A stretch of 14,224 nucleotides of DNA from Burkholderiales bacterium (lineage in GTDB: Bacteria; Pseudomonadota; Gammaproteobacteria; Burkholderiales; CAIKXV01): positions 1 through 14,224 of the forward strand of contig JACMMK010000299.1 of NCBI GenBank assembly GCA_014379045.1, in the 5' to 3' direction. The translations under genes and the position numbers were made by a program. Below are positions 6,778 through 14,001 of the stretch, piece after piece (within the stretch, counting starts at the first letter, position 1; each line of letters begins with the position of its first letter). The notes beneath the pieces were generated by a model. That model was given only the letters and a program-made list of their open reading frames with translations, was not told the DNA's origin and made no database searches.

Positions 6778-7872
6778 TCATTTCGCCTGCGCGGGCTCTT
6801 GCGCCGGATCTCGTCCTGCGGCGCGAAACAGCGCGAGCCGAGCCAACGCATATGCCATCGGCCCCACATACACGCCGGGCACGCCGAACGCCAGCGTACC
6901 GCCGACGATGCTGAGGGTCAGCGGCCAGAAGGTGAGCGGCGTGTTTTCACGCATGAGGATCGGGCGCAGTCCATTGTCGGCCATGCCGACGACCACAGCA
7001 CCATAGAGGGCGAGCCCCAGTCCCGCACCGGGATGACCGGTCAGCGCCAGCCATGCTGCCGCAGGCACCCAGACCAGGCCCGCGCCCAGCGGCACGATGG
7101 CCGCTGGCACAGTGACCACGGCGAGCAGCAAAGGCTGCGGCGCGCCGGCGGCCCAGTAGCCGAAGCCCGCGAGCACGCCTTGCACCACCGCGGTCAGGAT
7201 CACGCCGCGCGTCACGGCCGACGCGGTACTCGCGCACAGCTTCGTCGCCTCGTCGCCGAACTTGCCGAAGCTCGAGCGCAGCGCCGCGCGCAGAATCGCC
7301 CACCAGTCGGCTCCGTCGCGATAGACGAAGAACAAGGTGCCGATCGCGATGACCACATGGAACACCCAGTCGCCCGCGCGCAGCACGACGGCCGCCACGA
7401 CCCCACCCACTGCGTTGGCGGAGTTCGTGCCGATGCCGACCCAGTCGATCTCCTGGACCGAGCGGGGCAGCGCGTTCTGCAGGGCGCGCCCCACATAAGG
7501 CGTCTCCGCGGCGATCTGATGCAGTCGGGTCAGCACCAGATCGACGTTCTGTGGCAGCGACTCCTGCGCCCATGTCCACACCTGCTGTGTCGTGTCGATC
7601 AGCCACACCGTGGGCAGGATCGCCACGAACACCAGCAGGAAAGTGGAAAGCGCCGCGGCCGCCCCCGAGGTCAGGCGCTTGGCGATGCCGCGATGCGCGG
7701 GGAATGTCCAGTAGCCGATCATCAGCGCCCACAGAACGCCGGGCAGCACGGGCACGGACACCAGCACCGTAACCACCACCAGTCCGGTCAGCCACAACAG
7801 GGTCGTCGGTGCGAGTGAGGGACGCGTGCCCGCGACCGAGCTCTCGGGCGTCACTGAGTCCGACCGATCCAC
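6778..7872 (-). CDS. AI-2E family transporter (first of two in the window)
   Basis: This 364-residue inner-membrane protein of the AI-2E/UPF0118 family is only loosely similar to the other copy. Hydrophobic segments lie at about residues 23-55, 72-92, 152-183, 222-242, 246-300 and 315-345. The family core is seen in VPAAIVPLGAGLVWVPAAAW and GMADNGLRPILM, the usual asparagine-containing motif. The soluble loop at about 95-148 lies between the N-terminal helices and the core. The start is GTG 7872, only 3 bp after the AsmA-like stop, so translation is probably coupled; no strong ribosome site is seen. The substrate is unknown. The C-terminus is polar (RDPAQEPAQAK). Confidence 0.92.
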   Translation of the reverse strand: MDRSDSVTPESSVAGTRPSLAPTTLLWLTGLVVVTVLVSVPVLPGVLWALMIGYWTFPAHRGIAKRLTSGAAAALSTFLLVFVAILPTVWLIDTTQQVWTWAQESLPQNVDLVLTRLHQIAAETPYVGRALQNALPRSVQEIDWVGIGTNSANAVGGVVAAVVLRAGDWVFHVVIAIGTLFFVYRDGADWWAILRAALRSSFGKFGDEATKLCASTASAVTRGVILTAVVQGVLAGFGYWAAGAPQPLLLAVVTVPAAIVPLGAGLVWVPAAAWLALTGHPGAGLGLALYGAVVVGMADNGLRPILMRENTPLTFWPLTLSIVGGTLAFGVPGVYVGPMAYALARLALFRAAGRDPAQEPAQAK

Positions 7873-7875
7873 CGG

Positions 7876-9927
7876 CTACTGCCGCTCGGCCGCAGGACGC
7901 TTAGCTGCGGGCTTCGCGCGCATCGAACCCGAAGCGCCTTTCGTCGCCGCCGAGCGCATCTCGCTGAGCAGCGCCTGGCAATTCGCATCTTCACCGCCAC
8001 CGGTCTCGATCAGCGGGATCAGTGCAGCAATCGGATTCAACAATCCGAGCAGGACGGCACCCGCCGCGCGCGCGCCGACGCCGGCTGCGTCGAGGGAGAC
8101 GCTGGGGTCGCTGAACGTGCCGCGCAGATGAATCGGGCTGCGCAACGAGAACAAACTCCAGTCCTTCGGACGCGGATGGAGCGTGAAGTCGATGCGTTCG
8201 GACTGCAGATCGGCCGAGCCGCTCATCACGATATTCGTGTCCTCGGTGTCGAACACCACCGCTTCGGCCACGACGGTGCCGTTCTTTATCGGCATCGATG
8301 CAACCGCGCAACGAAGTTTGGAAGTGCGGTCTCCCCTGATCAGAAATGCCAATGCTTCACCGCCGTCGAGCCCCACCAACTCGAGCAGAAGATTGCTGAC
8401 CTCGCCCGGGCCCATCACCAATCCCAATCGTCCACTGCTGGCTGCGAGGATGGTACCCACCGAGCGCCCCTGACCCGACAGGTCGAGCGACCCGTTGATC
8501 TGTCCGAAGCTCGCCTTGACGGTGTCGGACTTGGGCAGGATGCGATCGAGCTTGAGCCCACTGAAGCGTATCGCCGACTTGAGCGCTACAGCATCCGGAC
8601 GGCGCAGCAGCGAGACGCCACCGTCGATCTTTCCACCTGCCATCGACACCGCGAGCGGGGAGACTTCCAGATTGCCCTCCGTCAGACGCGCACGGAAAGA
8701 GAACGATTCGATCGCCAGTCGTCCCGAATCGACCACCTTTTCCGCCTTCAGCGTGATGTCGATGTCGACGTTCGGCCAGAGCGTGGTGTCGAAGGGCGCA
8801 TCGGGTAACACCCGGCCACGCCTGACCGCCGCCGCAGCAGTCTTGCGCTGCGCAGGCGAGGCCGTCTCGCCCGGCTTGATGCTCGGCGCTGCCCCGATCA
8901 ACGGGGCGAGGTCGTCGAAGTCGAGTGGCGATGCAGTCAACACGCCTTCGACCCGCTTGCGCTCTCCACCGAGATTCACCGACACCTTGCCGAGCAGACG
9001 ACTCTCCCCGAACGACGAGGGTCTCAGGGCAACATCGACGCGCTCTTCCGCAACGCTCACCTGCACGTCGAGTTTGTACGGCGGTGTCGAGGGCACCGCG
9101 GCGCGCGCGAGCGGCCGAAACGCCGACAGATCGGGGCCGCTCGCACGGATGTCCATCTGCGTGCCGGCGACACCGTAGCCCGGACCGAGTTGCCCCTTGA
9201 ACTCGACGCTCGCTTCGCCGATACGCCCTTTGCCGCGGAACGACGGCGACGGCGAATCGGCCTTCGTCGCAGCTTCGAGCGCTTGCGCGGCGCCGACGGT
9301 CGTGATGGCGAGGGTCAGCGGAGTCTTGCGTGCGCGACCTGTCACCTCGAGGTTCGTGGTGCCTTCCGCACGTGCCCCGACCTTGGCGACCACATCGGTG
9401 TCGTCGCTGCGGTCAAGATACCGCACCACGCCGCGTTCCACCACGATGCGTTTGAAGCGGATTGCCGCCTTCGGGTCGTCCTGTGTCGGGTTCAACCGCC
9501 ACGACCGCTTGCCCTCGGGCCCCACCTCGAGCCCCACGTTCGCGCCCAGGATCGACAGGTCGTTGATCACCGGTTCGCCGCGGATCACGGAGCGCAGCGG
9601 TATCGTCAACGAGACCTGTTCGGCCTCGACGAACGTGCGCTGTTCGGCCCACTGCGGATTGGCAAAACGCACGTCACGAAACGTGAAGGTGGGCGTGAAC
9701 GACCAGGAACCGGTGATGTCGCCGCCGATCACCAGCTCGCGTCCGCTGCGTTCGGTGACGAATCTTTCGAGCGGACGTTTGAGCCAGTTCCAGTCGAACA
9801 ACAGAACGAGCAAAACCACCAGCAGGAAAATCGCGAGCGCGATGTAGGCCGCCACGCGCGCTACCCGCGACAGTGACGACCGGCGCGTGGGAGCGGACGT
9901 GGTTTCAGCGGCAGCAGCAGTGCTCAC
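7876..9927 (-). CDS. AsmA family envelope protein
   Basis: This 683-residue protein of the AsmA family is anchored in the inner membrane, with most of the chain in the periplasm. One N-terminal membrane helix (about residues 26-44) is followed by the family hallmark DWNWLKRPLERFVTERSGRE. Blocks of beta-rich sequence follow, and the typical C-terminal region has GSADLQSERIDFTLHPRPKD and FSLRSPIHLRGTFSDPSVSL. AsmA-like proteins are linked to outer-membrane biogenesis and to bridge-like lipid movement between membranes. The last ~20 residues are basic (Lys, Arg, Ala, Pro). The start is GTG 9927, 7 bp after the katE stop; a weak GGCGGA inside the katE end may serve as its ribosome site. It lies between katE and an AI-2E gene and is very probably co-transcribed with both. 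Confidence 0.92.
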   Translation of the reverse strand: MSTAAAAETTSAPTRRSSLSRVARVAAYIALAIFLLVVLLVLLFDWNWLKRPLERFVTERSGRELVIGGDITGSWSFTPTFTFRDVRFANPQWAEQRTFVEAEQVSLTIPLRSVIRGEPVINDLSILGANVGLEVGPEGKRSWRLNPTQDDPKAAIRFKRIVVERGVVRYLDRSDDTDVVAKVGARAEGTTNLEVTGRARKTPLTLAITTVGAAQALEAATKADSPSPSFRGKGRIGEASVEFKGQLGPGYGVAGTQMDIRASGPDLSAFRPLARAAVPSTPPYKLDVQVSVAEERVDVALRPSSFGESRLLGKVSVNLGGERKRVEGVLTASPLDFDDLAPLIGAAPSIKPGETASPAQRKTAAAAVRRGRVLPDAPFDTTLWPNVDIDITLKAEKVVDSGRLAIESFSFRARLTEGNLEVSPLAVSMAGGKIDGGVSLLRRPDAVALKSAIRFSGLKLDRILPKSDTVKASFGQINGSLDLSGQGRSVGTILAASSGRLGLVMGPGEVSNLLLELVGLDGGEALAFLIRGDRTSKLRCAVASMPIKNGTVVAEAVVFDTEDTNIVMSGSADLQSERIDFTLHPRPKDWSLFSLRSPIHLRGTFSDPSVSLDAAGVGARAAGAVLLGLLNPIAALIPLIETGGGEDANCQALLSEMRSAATKGASGSMRAKPAAKRPAAERQ

Positions 9928-9934
9928 GAAGCGA

Positions 9935-12379
9935 TCATCCGCCTTGCCACATCTTTTCGCGCGAAAGGTCGCGAGGTGCGCCGACCGCCGTGACGAACTG
10001 TTCCAGCATCGGATCGCTGCTTCCCGCCACGTCGCTCAGGAACACACCCGGCGCGCGGCCGTCGTTGCCGGTCGACAGCGAAGCCACGGCATATCTTGCG
10101 ATCTCCTGTCCCGCGCCAAACGCGAGGATAGGCTTGCAATGCCGGAACTGATCTCGGACGAAATCGACGACCTGAGCGGCGTCGGTGACGGTTTCCCAAC
10201 CTCCCGTGCGATCCGCCACGACCACGGCATCCCAGAGTTGCGAAGGCGCGGTCTCAAATGTGATCTCGACGTGCAGCGGCTCCCCGTCGTCGACCATTAC
10301 CGACCCCAGGCGAGGTCCCACGAACCGTGGTGCCGCACCGGCTGCCGCGAGCATCGCGTGGGCTGCCCGCACGCCGGCGCTGCTGACCCCTGCCGCGACC
10401 AGCAACGCGATGCGCTTCGCACCGATCGAGCCGTTGCCCGGCCGGGCCGACAACGAGAGCGGGGGTGAGACTTCGATCTCGGGTTTCGCGGCGAACCAGG
10501 CGGGGTGCGGCTCAGGCACGGGGAATCCCAGACCCGATGCCACTTCCTGCGCGAGCTCCAGGTCGACCGCCGCTAGGATCGACACCATGCGTTCGCGGAT
10601 TGCCTGGGTCTGCACACGCGTCAACTCGAATCGGAAGGCCGACGCGATATGCTGGCGCTCGACCGGCGTCTGACTGCGATAGAAAAGTCGCGCCTGGGTG
10701 AAATGATCGGCGAAGCGTTCGGGCTTGCCGCGCACCTTGTCGCCGCTGTCCGAGCGCGGGAAAGAGACGAATCCTTGCGCGCCCGCCTGGAACGGACAGC
10801 CGCCTCCCAGCGAGTTCGGCTCATAGGACACACGGCCGCGCGGAATCGCCTGCCGGTGAAGGCCGTCGCGCTGGTTGTTGTGAACCGGCGCAATCGCCCC
10901 GTTGATCGGAATCTCGTGGAAGTTGGGCCCGCCTAGGCGCGTCAACTGCGTGTCCTGATACGAAAACAGGCGGCCCTGCAGCAGAGGATCGTTCGAGAAG
11001 TCGATCCCCGGAATGACATGCGACGTACAAAACGCGACCTGCTCGGTCTCTGCAAAGAAGTTGTCGGGATTGCGATCGAGTACCAGACGCCCGACGACCT
11101 GCAACGGCACGAGCTCTTCGGGAATGATCTTCGTCGAATCGAGCACATCGAAGGAGAACGCCTCGGCCTGCGCTTCATCGAACACCTGCACGGCCATTTC
11201 GTAGGTCGGGAAGTGACCCGCCTCGATGCGCTCCCACAGATCTCTGCGGTGGAAGTCGCCGTCGGCACCGGCGATCTTCACCGCCTCGTCCCAGGCGAGC
11301 GAATGCGTTCCGGCGACCGGGTTGAAGTGGAACTTGCAGAAACTCGACACGCCGTCTTCATTGACGAGACGGAACGTGTGTACGCCGAACCCCTGCATCG
11401 TCGCGAAGCTGCGCGGGAGCGCGCGGTCCGACATCACCCACATCAACATATGCGTCGACTCAGGCGTCAGCGACACGAAGTCCCAGAACGTGTCGTGCGC
11501 GGAGGATGCCTGGGGGATGCCGTGATGCGGTTCGGGCTTCACCGCATGAATCAGATCCGGAAACTTCATCGCGTCCTGGATGAAGAACACCGGCATGTTG
11601 TTGCCGACAAGGTCCCAGTTGCCTTGTTCGGTATAGAACTTCACCGCGAACCCGCGCACATCGCGCACGGTATCGGCGGAGCCGCGCTCGCCCGCCACCG
11701 TCGAGAAGCGCAGGAACACGGGGGTGCGTTTGCCGCTGGCGCTGAAGGGTACGGCACGGGTCAGCGAGGGAATCGGTGTCGTACATTCAAAGTAGCCGTG
11801 CGCTGCCGACCCGCGCGCATGCACCACCCGCTCCGGAATGCGCTCGTGGTCGAAATGCGAAATCTTCTCGCGCAGGATGAAGTCTTCGAGCAGTGTCGGA
11901 CCGCGCAATCCGGCCTTGAGTGAATGCTGGTTGTCGCTGATCGGAACGCCCTGGTTGGTGGTCAGGGGCTGGTCGCTGGAATCGACGCGGACCCGATCGA
12001 GCGATTCGTTCAACGGGTTCACCCCTTGAGGTGGATTCCCTGTACCCAACTTTGCCGTGGCGCGGCCTTCGCTCGCAGTGCTCGCACCGGCCGCTGGGTC
12101 CGGTGAATCGAGGGTGGTGCCCACCTCGGCCGTCGGGCCGCCGTCGATCGCATACTCGCGCGGCTTGTTGTCGTTGAACACGAATGCTCGGGCCATCTCC
12201 TGTTGGGCGGCGCGGCCGGCAGCGATGGGGCGCAGCGCCTCGTCAAGCGACTTGGCGGCATGGACCGCCGTCGACGAAGGCCCGGATACGGTGCTGGCCA
12301 CGGTCCCGGTGAATTCGGGGGCGACCGGTCCGTTCGGCGCTTTCGTGCGCCCGTTGGAACGCGATTTCTTGTCTGCCAT
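9935..12379 (-). CDS. katE: Large-subunit monofunctional catalase (hydroperoxidase II type)
   Basis: This 814-residue, clade 2, heme catalase converts H2O2 to water and oxygen and is probably cytoplasmic and tetrameric. The distal His is H187 (RVVHARGSAAHGYFE). Ser226 and Asn260 (VGNNMPVFF) complete the distal site, and the proximal heme ligand is Tyr474 (RLFSYQDTQ), with Arg470 nearby. These match HPII residues His128, Ser167, Asn201, Tyr415 and Arg411 with a constant offset of 59. HPII His392 is replaced by Cys451. The C-terminal flavodoxin/GATase-like domain (about 655-800, IGAKRIALLVAAGV onward) is intact. The N-terminal ~110 residues are longer than in HPII and low in complexity. ATG 12379 is chosen because AGGAG lies 8 bases upstream; an open frame extends to 12565 but overlaps the DUF2177 gene. 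The AsmA-like gene follows after 7 bp. Confidence 0.97.
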   Translation of the reverse strand: MADKKSRSNGRTKAPNGPVAPEFTGTVASTVSGPSSTAVHAAKSLDEALRPIAAGRAAQQEMARAFVFNDNKPREYAIDGGPTAEVGTTLDSPDPAAGASTASEGRATAKLGTGNPPQGVNPLNESLDRVRVDSSDQPLTTNQGVPISDNQHSLKAGLRGPTLLEDFILREKISHFDHERIPERVVHARGSAAHGYFECTTPIPSLTRAVPFSASGKRTPVFLRFSTVAGERGSADTVRDVRGFAVKFYTEQGNWDLVGNNMPVFFIQDAMKFPDLIHAVKPEPHHGIPQASSAHDTFWDFVSLTPESTHMLMWVMSDRALPRSFATMQGFGVHTFRLVNEDGVSSFCKFHFNPVAGTHSLAWDEAVKIAGADGDFHRRDLWERIEAGHFPTYEMAVQVFDEAQAEAFSFDVLDSTKIIPEELVPLQVVGRLVLDRNPDNFFAETEQVAFCTSHVIPGIDFSNDPLLQGRLFSYQDTQLTRLGGPNFHEIPINGAIAPVHNNQRDGLHRQAIPRGRVSYEPNSLGGGCPFQAGAQGFVSFPRSDSGDKVRGKPERFADHFTQARLFYRSQTPVERQHIASAFRFELTRVQTQAIRERMVSILAAVDLELAQEVASGLGFPVPEPHPAWFAAKPEIEVSPPLSLSARPGNGSIGAKRIALLVAAGVSSAGVRAAHAMLAAAGAAPRFVGPRLGSVMVDDGEPLHVEITFETAPSQLWDAVVVADRTGGWETVTDAAQVVDFVRDQFRHCKPILAFGAGQEIARYAVASLSTGNDGRAPGVFLSDVAGSSDPMLEQFVTAVGAPRDLSREKMWQGG

Positions 12380-12387
12380 GACACTCA

Positions 12388-12392
12388 CTCCT
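12388..12392 (-). promoter_or_regulatory. Ribosome binding site of katE
   Basis: AGGAG on the minus strand, 8 bases before ATG 12379, fixes the katE start and argues against the longer open frame. Confidence 0.8.
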
Positions 12393-12415
12393 GAGTTCGG
12401 TGCTGGGTTCGATCT

Positions 12416-12449
12416 GCGAGGACGGCAGTTCCGGCTGCCCGCACCTCGC
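12416..12449 (-). promoter_or_regulatory. Hairpin in the katE leader
   Basis: An outer stem GCGAGG/CCTCGC (12416-12421 and 12444-12449) and an inner stem GGCAG/CTGCC (12424-12428 and 12435-12439) enclose a 6-base loop. In the katE transcript this structure comes after a run of eight T residues (12454-12461) and before the ribosome site. No T run follows it, so it does not look like a terminator. It may affect mRNA stability or translation. No clear -10/-35 pair is seen in 12380-12503. Confidence 0.45.
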
Positions 12450-12503
12450 TGGGAAAAAAAACGGGCATTGCAGCGTTTCGAGCGTTCGGGACGACGAATG
12501 CGC

Positions 12504-12962
12504 TCAGCGACGGGGGTGGCCGCTGACACTCCAGCCAACGGCACCCGCGGCGCCCGCGGACGCACAGAGCGCGCAGCCCCATAGGATGTCTATCAAGGAC
12601 AACATCGCCGGCCAGTCGCGCAACGTGGCCCAGTTGGAGAGGTCATAGGTGCCGTACGTGACGATTCCGAACACTCCCCCGCGCAGCGCGGAAGAAAGCC
12701 AGTTGTCACGTGTGCGCCCCTCGATGACCGCAAACCAGACCAGGGCCGCGGGCAACAGCGCATAAAACAGTGCTGCCGCCGCGAGATTCGGTGACTCCGC
12801 GAGGAGATGCCCGATGCCCCGCGCGTAGAGGTCTTTGGCAATGAATCCGAGCCACAACGCGTCCAGCAACAGGAAAGTGACCGCTGTGCTGAGATACGCG
12901 ATCCCGAGCCGCGCGCGCGCGCTGCGTGGAATCGATGGCCCCTCGGTTGTCACCGCACTCAT
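12504..12962 (-). CDS. DUF2177 family membrane protein
   Basis: This 152-residue protein matches the DUF2177 pattern. IAYLSTAVTFLLLDALWLGF (residues 21-40) is the first helix, with the D-x-x-W-L-G motif, then a Y-x-x-G-I-G-H-L-L segment. A second helix contains ALFYALLPAALVWF (65-78). FGIVTYGTYDLSNWATL (98-114) and LIDILWG (123-129) complete the family signature. Four membrane helices are likely. No function is established for the family. The start ATG 12962 overlaps the stop of the upstream 55-codon gene by 4 bp (ATGA) and has no ribosome site of its own, which points to coupled translation. katE begins 124 bp downstream on the same strand. Confidence 0.88.
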   Translation of the reverse strand: MSAVTTEGPSIPRSARARLGIAYLSTAVTFLLLDALWLGFIAKDLYARGIGHLLAESPNLAAAALFYALLPAALVWFAVIEGRTRDNWLSSALRGGVFGIVTYGTYDLSNWATLRDWPAMLSLIDILWGCALCASAGAAGAVGWSVSGHPRR

Positions 12963-13126
12963 GAGCGTGGACGTTGGTTCGGCTGGGCGGAGTCACGCCT
13001 CACCCGTTGGGGATCATCCAGCAGTTCGCCACGCTTGCGACCGCGAAACCAAAACCCGATCGCCAAAGCGAATAGCCCCACAAAAGAGATGACGAACAAA
13101 CCGCTGAGCATCGAGTTGTAATCCAT
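12959..13126 (-). CDS. 55-residue single-helix membrane protein, CcoQ/FixQ-like in outline
   Basis: ATG 13126 opens a 55-codon frame with one strong membrane helix (about residues 9-27, LFVISFVGLFALAIGFWF). A basic stop-transfer run, RGRKRG, and a polar tail, ELLDDPQRVRRD, follow. This order resembles the CcoQ/FixQ subunit of cbb3 cytochrome oxidase. No ccoN, ccoO or ccoP is in the window, and so short a likeness can be chance. AAGG lies about 10 bases before the start, a modest ribosome site. The gene's stop overlaps the DUF2177 start in ATGA, which strongly supports that it is translated. It is the first gene of the minus-strand series and diverges from the secreted-protein gene at 13282. 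Confidence 0.72.
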   Translation of the reverse strand: MDYNSMLSGLFVISFVGLFALAIGFWFRGRKRGELLDDPQRVRRDSAQPNQRPRS

Positions 13127-13281
13127 GAGAGCACCGCCTTCGCGTCGGGTAGAAGAAACGTACGGAGAAAGCGCAAGCAGCGTTCCTGCCTAGGGTGGCG
13201 GGCCGCTGTTCCGCAACGGGCATACGCAATGCGCCCCAACTTGCGGCCGGCACTTCGCCGCAGCCCTATCCGGAGATTTCG

Positions 13282-13656
13282 ATGAAACGTTTTACGGTTC
13301 CCGTTCTGTCAGCGTTGGCGCTGATCACATCCGCGGCTTTTGCACAAAGTTCCGAAGGCGAGCGCAGCGGTTCTACGTCGAGCGCCGATCGATGCATGTC
13401 GATGAGCGGTACCGCTCGTGACAACTGCATGCACGATGCGCAACGCATGTCGGAGATGCCGCGTGACTCGACTGCGGGTCCCAGGCAAATCTACGGGGAC
13501 GCGGAAGTGCCGAGCAACGTCACGGACCGGGCTGCGGGCGGCTCAGCCATGTGGCGTGGCTCGAGCGGTGTATTCGGGCAGCGACGCAATCCGGACCCGG
13601 CGGTCCCTTCCAACGTGCGCAAGACCGAAGGCGATCCCATCTCCACCATGCCGTGA
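13282..13656 (+). CDS. Small secreted protein with a two-cysteine motif
   Basis: This protein has 124 residues. Residues 1-21 form a clear Sec signal peptide (MKR, a hydrophobic core, then AFA before Gln22), so the mature chain of about 103 residues should be periplasmic or exported. It has two cysteines, C38 and C49, in RCMSMSGTARDNCMHDAQRM, a pattern like the short C-x10-C segments of many uncharacterised Burkholderiales proteins. The motif VPSNV occurs twice, at 76-80 and 108-112. The rest is rich in Gly, Ser, Arg and Met and looks unstructured. GGAGA 5 bases upstream is a good ribosome site for ATG 13282. I do not recognise a named family. A gene with a near-identical type of signal peptide lies downstream at 14002. 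Confidence 0.8.
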   Translation: MKRFTVPVLSALALITSAAFAQSSEGERSGSTSSADRCMSMSGTARDNCMHDAQRMSEMPRDSTAGPRQIYGDAEVPSNVTDRAAGGSAMWRGSSGVFGQRRNPDPAVPSNVRKTEGDPISTMP

Positions 13657-13817
13657 AACGGTCTCGGCCCTGTGACCCGCGGTCTCGATCCTGGAAGCCG
13701 GACCGACGTGAACAACGAGGGAAAAGGATCGACAGCAGGTCCGATCGACGGAGCCTAGTCTGGCCGGACAGCGCGGTCAGCTGATCCCAGGGCGTCACAC
13801 CTCGGAGAGCATGGGCG

Positions 13818-13841
13818 GGCGGGATCGACTCCGATCCCGCC
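13818..13841 (+). terminator. Perfect 10-bp hairpin downstream of the first secreted-protein gene
   Basis: GGCGGGATCG and CGATCCCGCC pair without mismatch around the loop ACTC, and further G-U and C-G pairs can extend the stem. No T run follows on the plus strand. It lies 160 bp after the stop at 13656, so it could end that transcript or protect its 3' end, or it could be a plain intergenic repeat. Confidence 0.4.
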
Positions 13842-13897
13842 TGTCACTGCACAAATCCGTCGAACCGGTCAACCATGCGTTGCGTTCCCCGTTGATG

Positions 13898-13924
13898 TTG
13901 GAAGCGCGGCGATTGCGCTATGCT
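13898..13924 (+). promoter_or_regulatory. Possible promoter of the second secreted-protein gene
   Basis: CTATGCT at 13918-13924 resembles a -10 element, and its C before TATGCT is like those favoured by sigma-S. TTGGAA at 13898-13903 could be the -35, though the 15-bp spacing is short. Transcription would start about 70 bases before ATG 14002. It is a visual match only. Confidence 0.3.
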
Positions 13925-14001
13925 CATCCCGGCACGGGCTCCAATGCATCGATGCGTTGTACCTGTCGTCCGATTTTCTCATCCATTTGGAGAGTTCAAA
14001 C

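Larger units (their letters stand above)
13657..14001 (+). other. 345-bp region between the two secreted-protein genes
   Basis: No convincing gene is seen here. The region holds one strong hairpin (13818-13841), a possible promoter (13898-13924) and the ribosome site of the next gene (GGAGAG at 13989-13994). Short open frames cross the hairpin and overlap the next start; they lack ribosome sites and family features. Confidence 0.6.

Noticed and set aside
6667..7818. 383-codon open frame on the plus strand
   Set aside because: It lies entirely opposite the AI-2E and YihY genes, its product is rich in Arg, Gln, His and Gly with no family motif, and long antisense frames are expected in GC-rich coding DNA.
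9190..9876. 228-codon open frame (and a second frame) opposite the AsmA-like gene
   Set aside because: Antisense shadows of a well-supported gene, with no ribosome site or motif.
11018..11923. 301-codon open frame on the plus strand
   Set aside because: It is antisense to the catalase core, whose active-site residues are all intact; the antisense product has no recognisable domain.
12380..12565. N-terminal extension of the catalase to an 876-residue protein
   Set aside because: It overlaps the DUF2177 gene, is Arg-rich and unlike catalase arms, and AGGAG before ATG 12379 explains the start better.
13127..13281. Divergent promoter pair between the 55-residue protein and the secreted protein
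   Set aside because: Promoters must lie here or nearby, but I found no -35/-10 pair at good spacing; one CCCTAT match is too close to the ribosome site of the 13282 gene.
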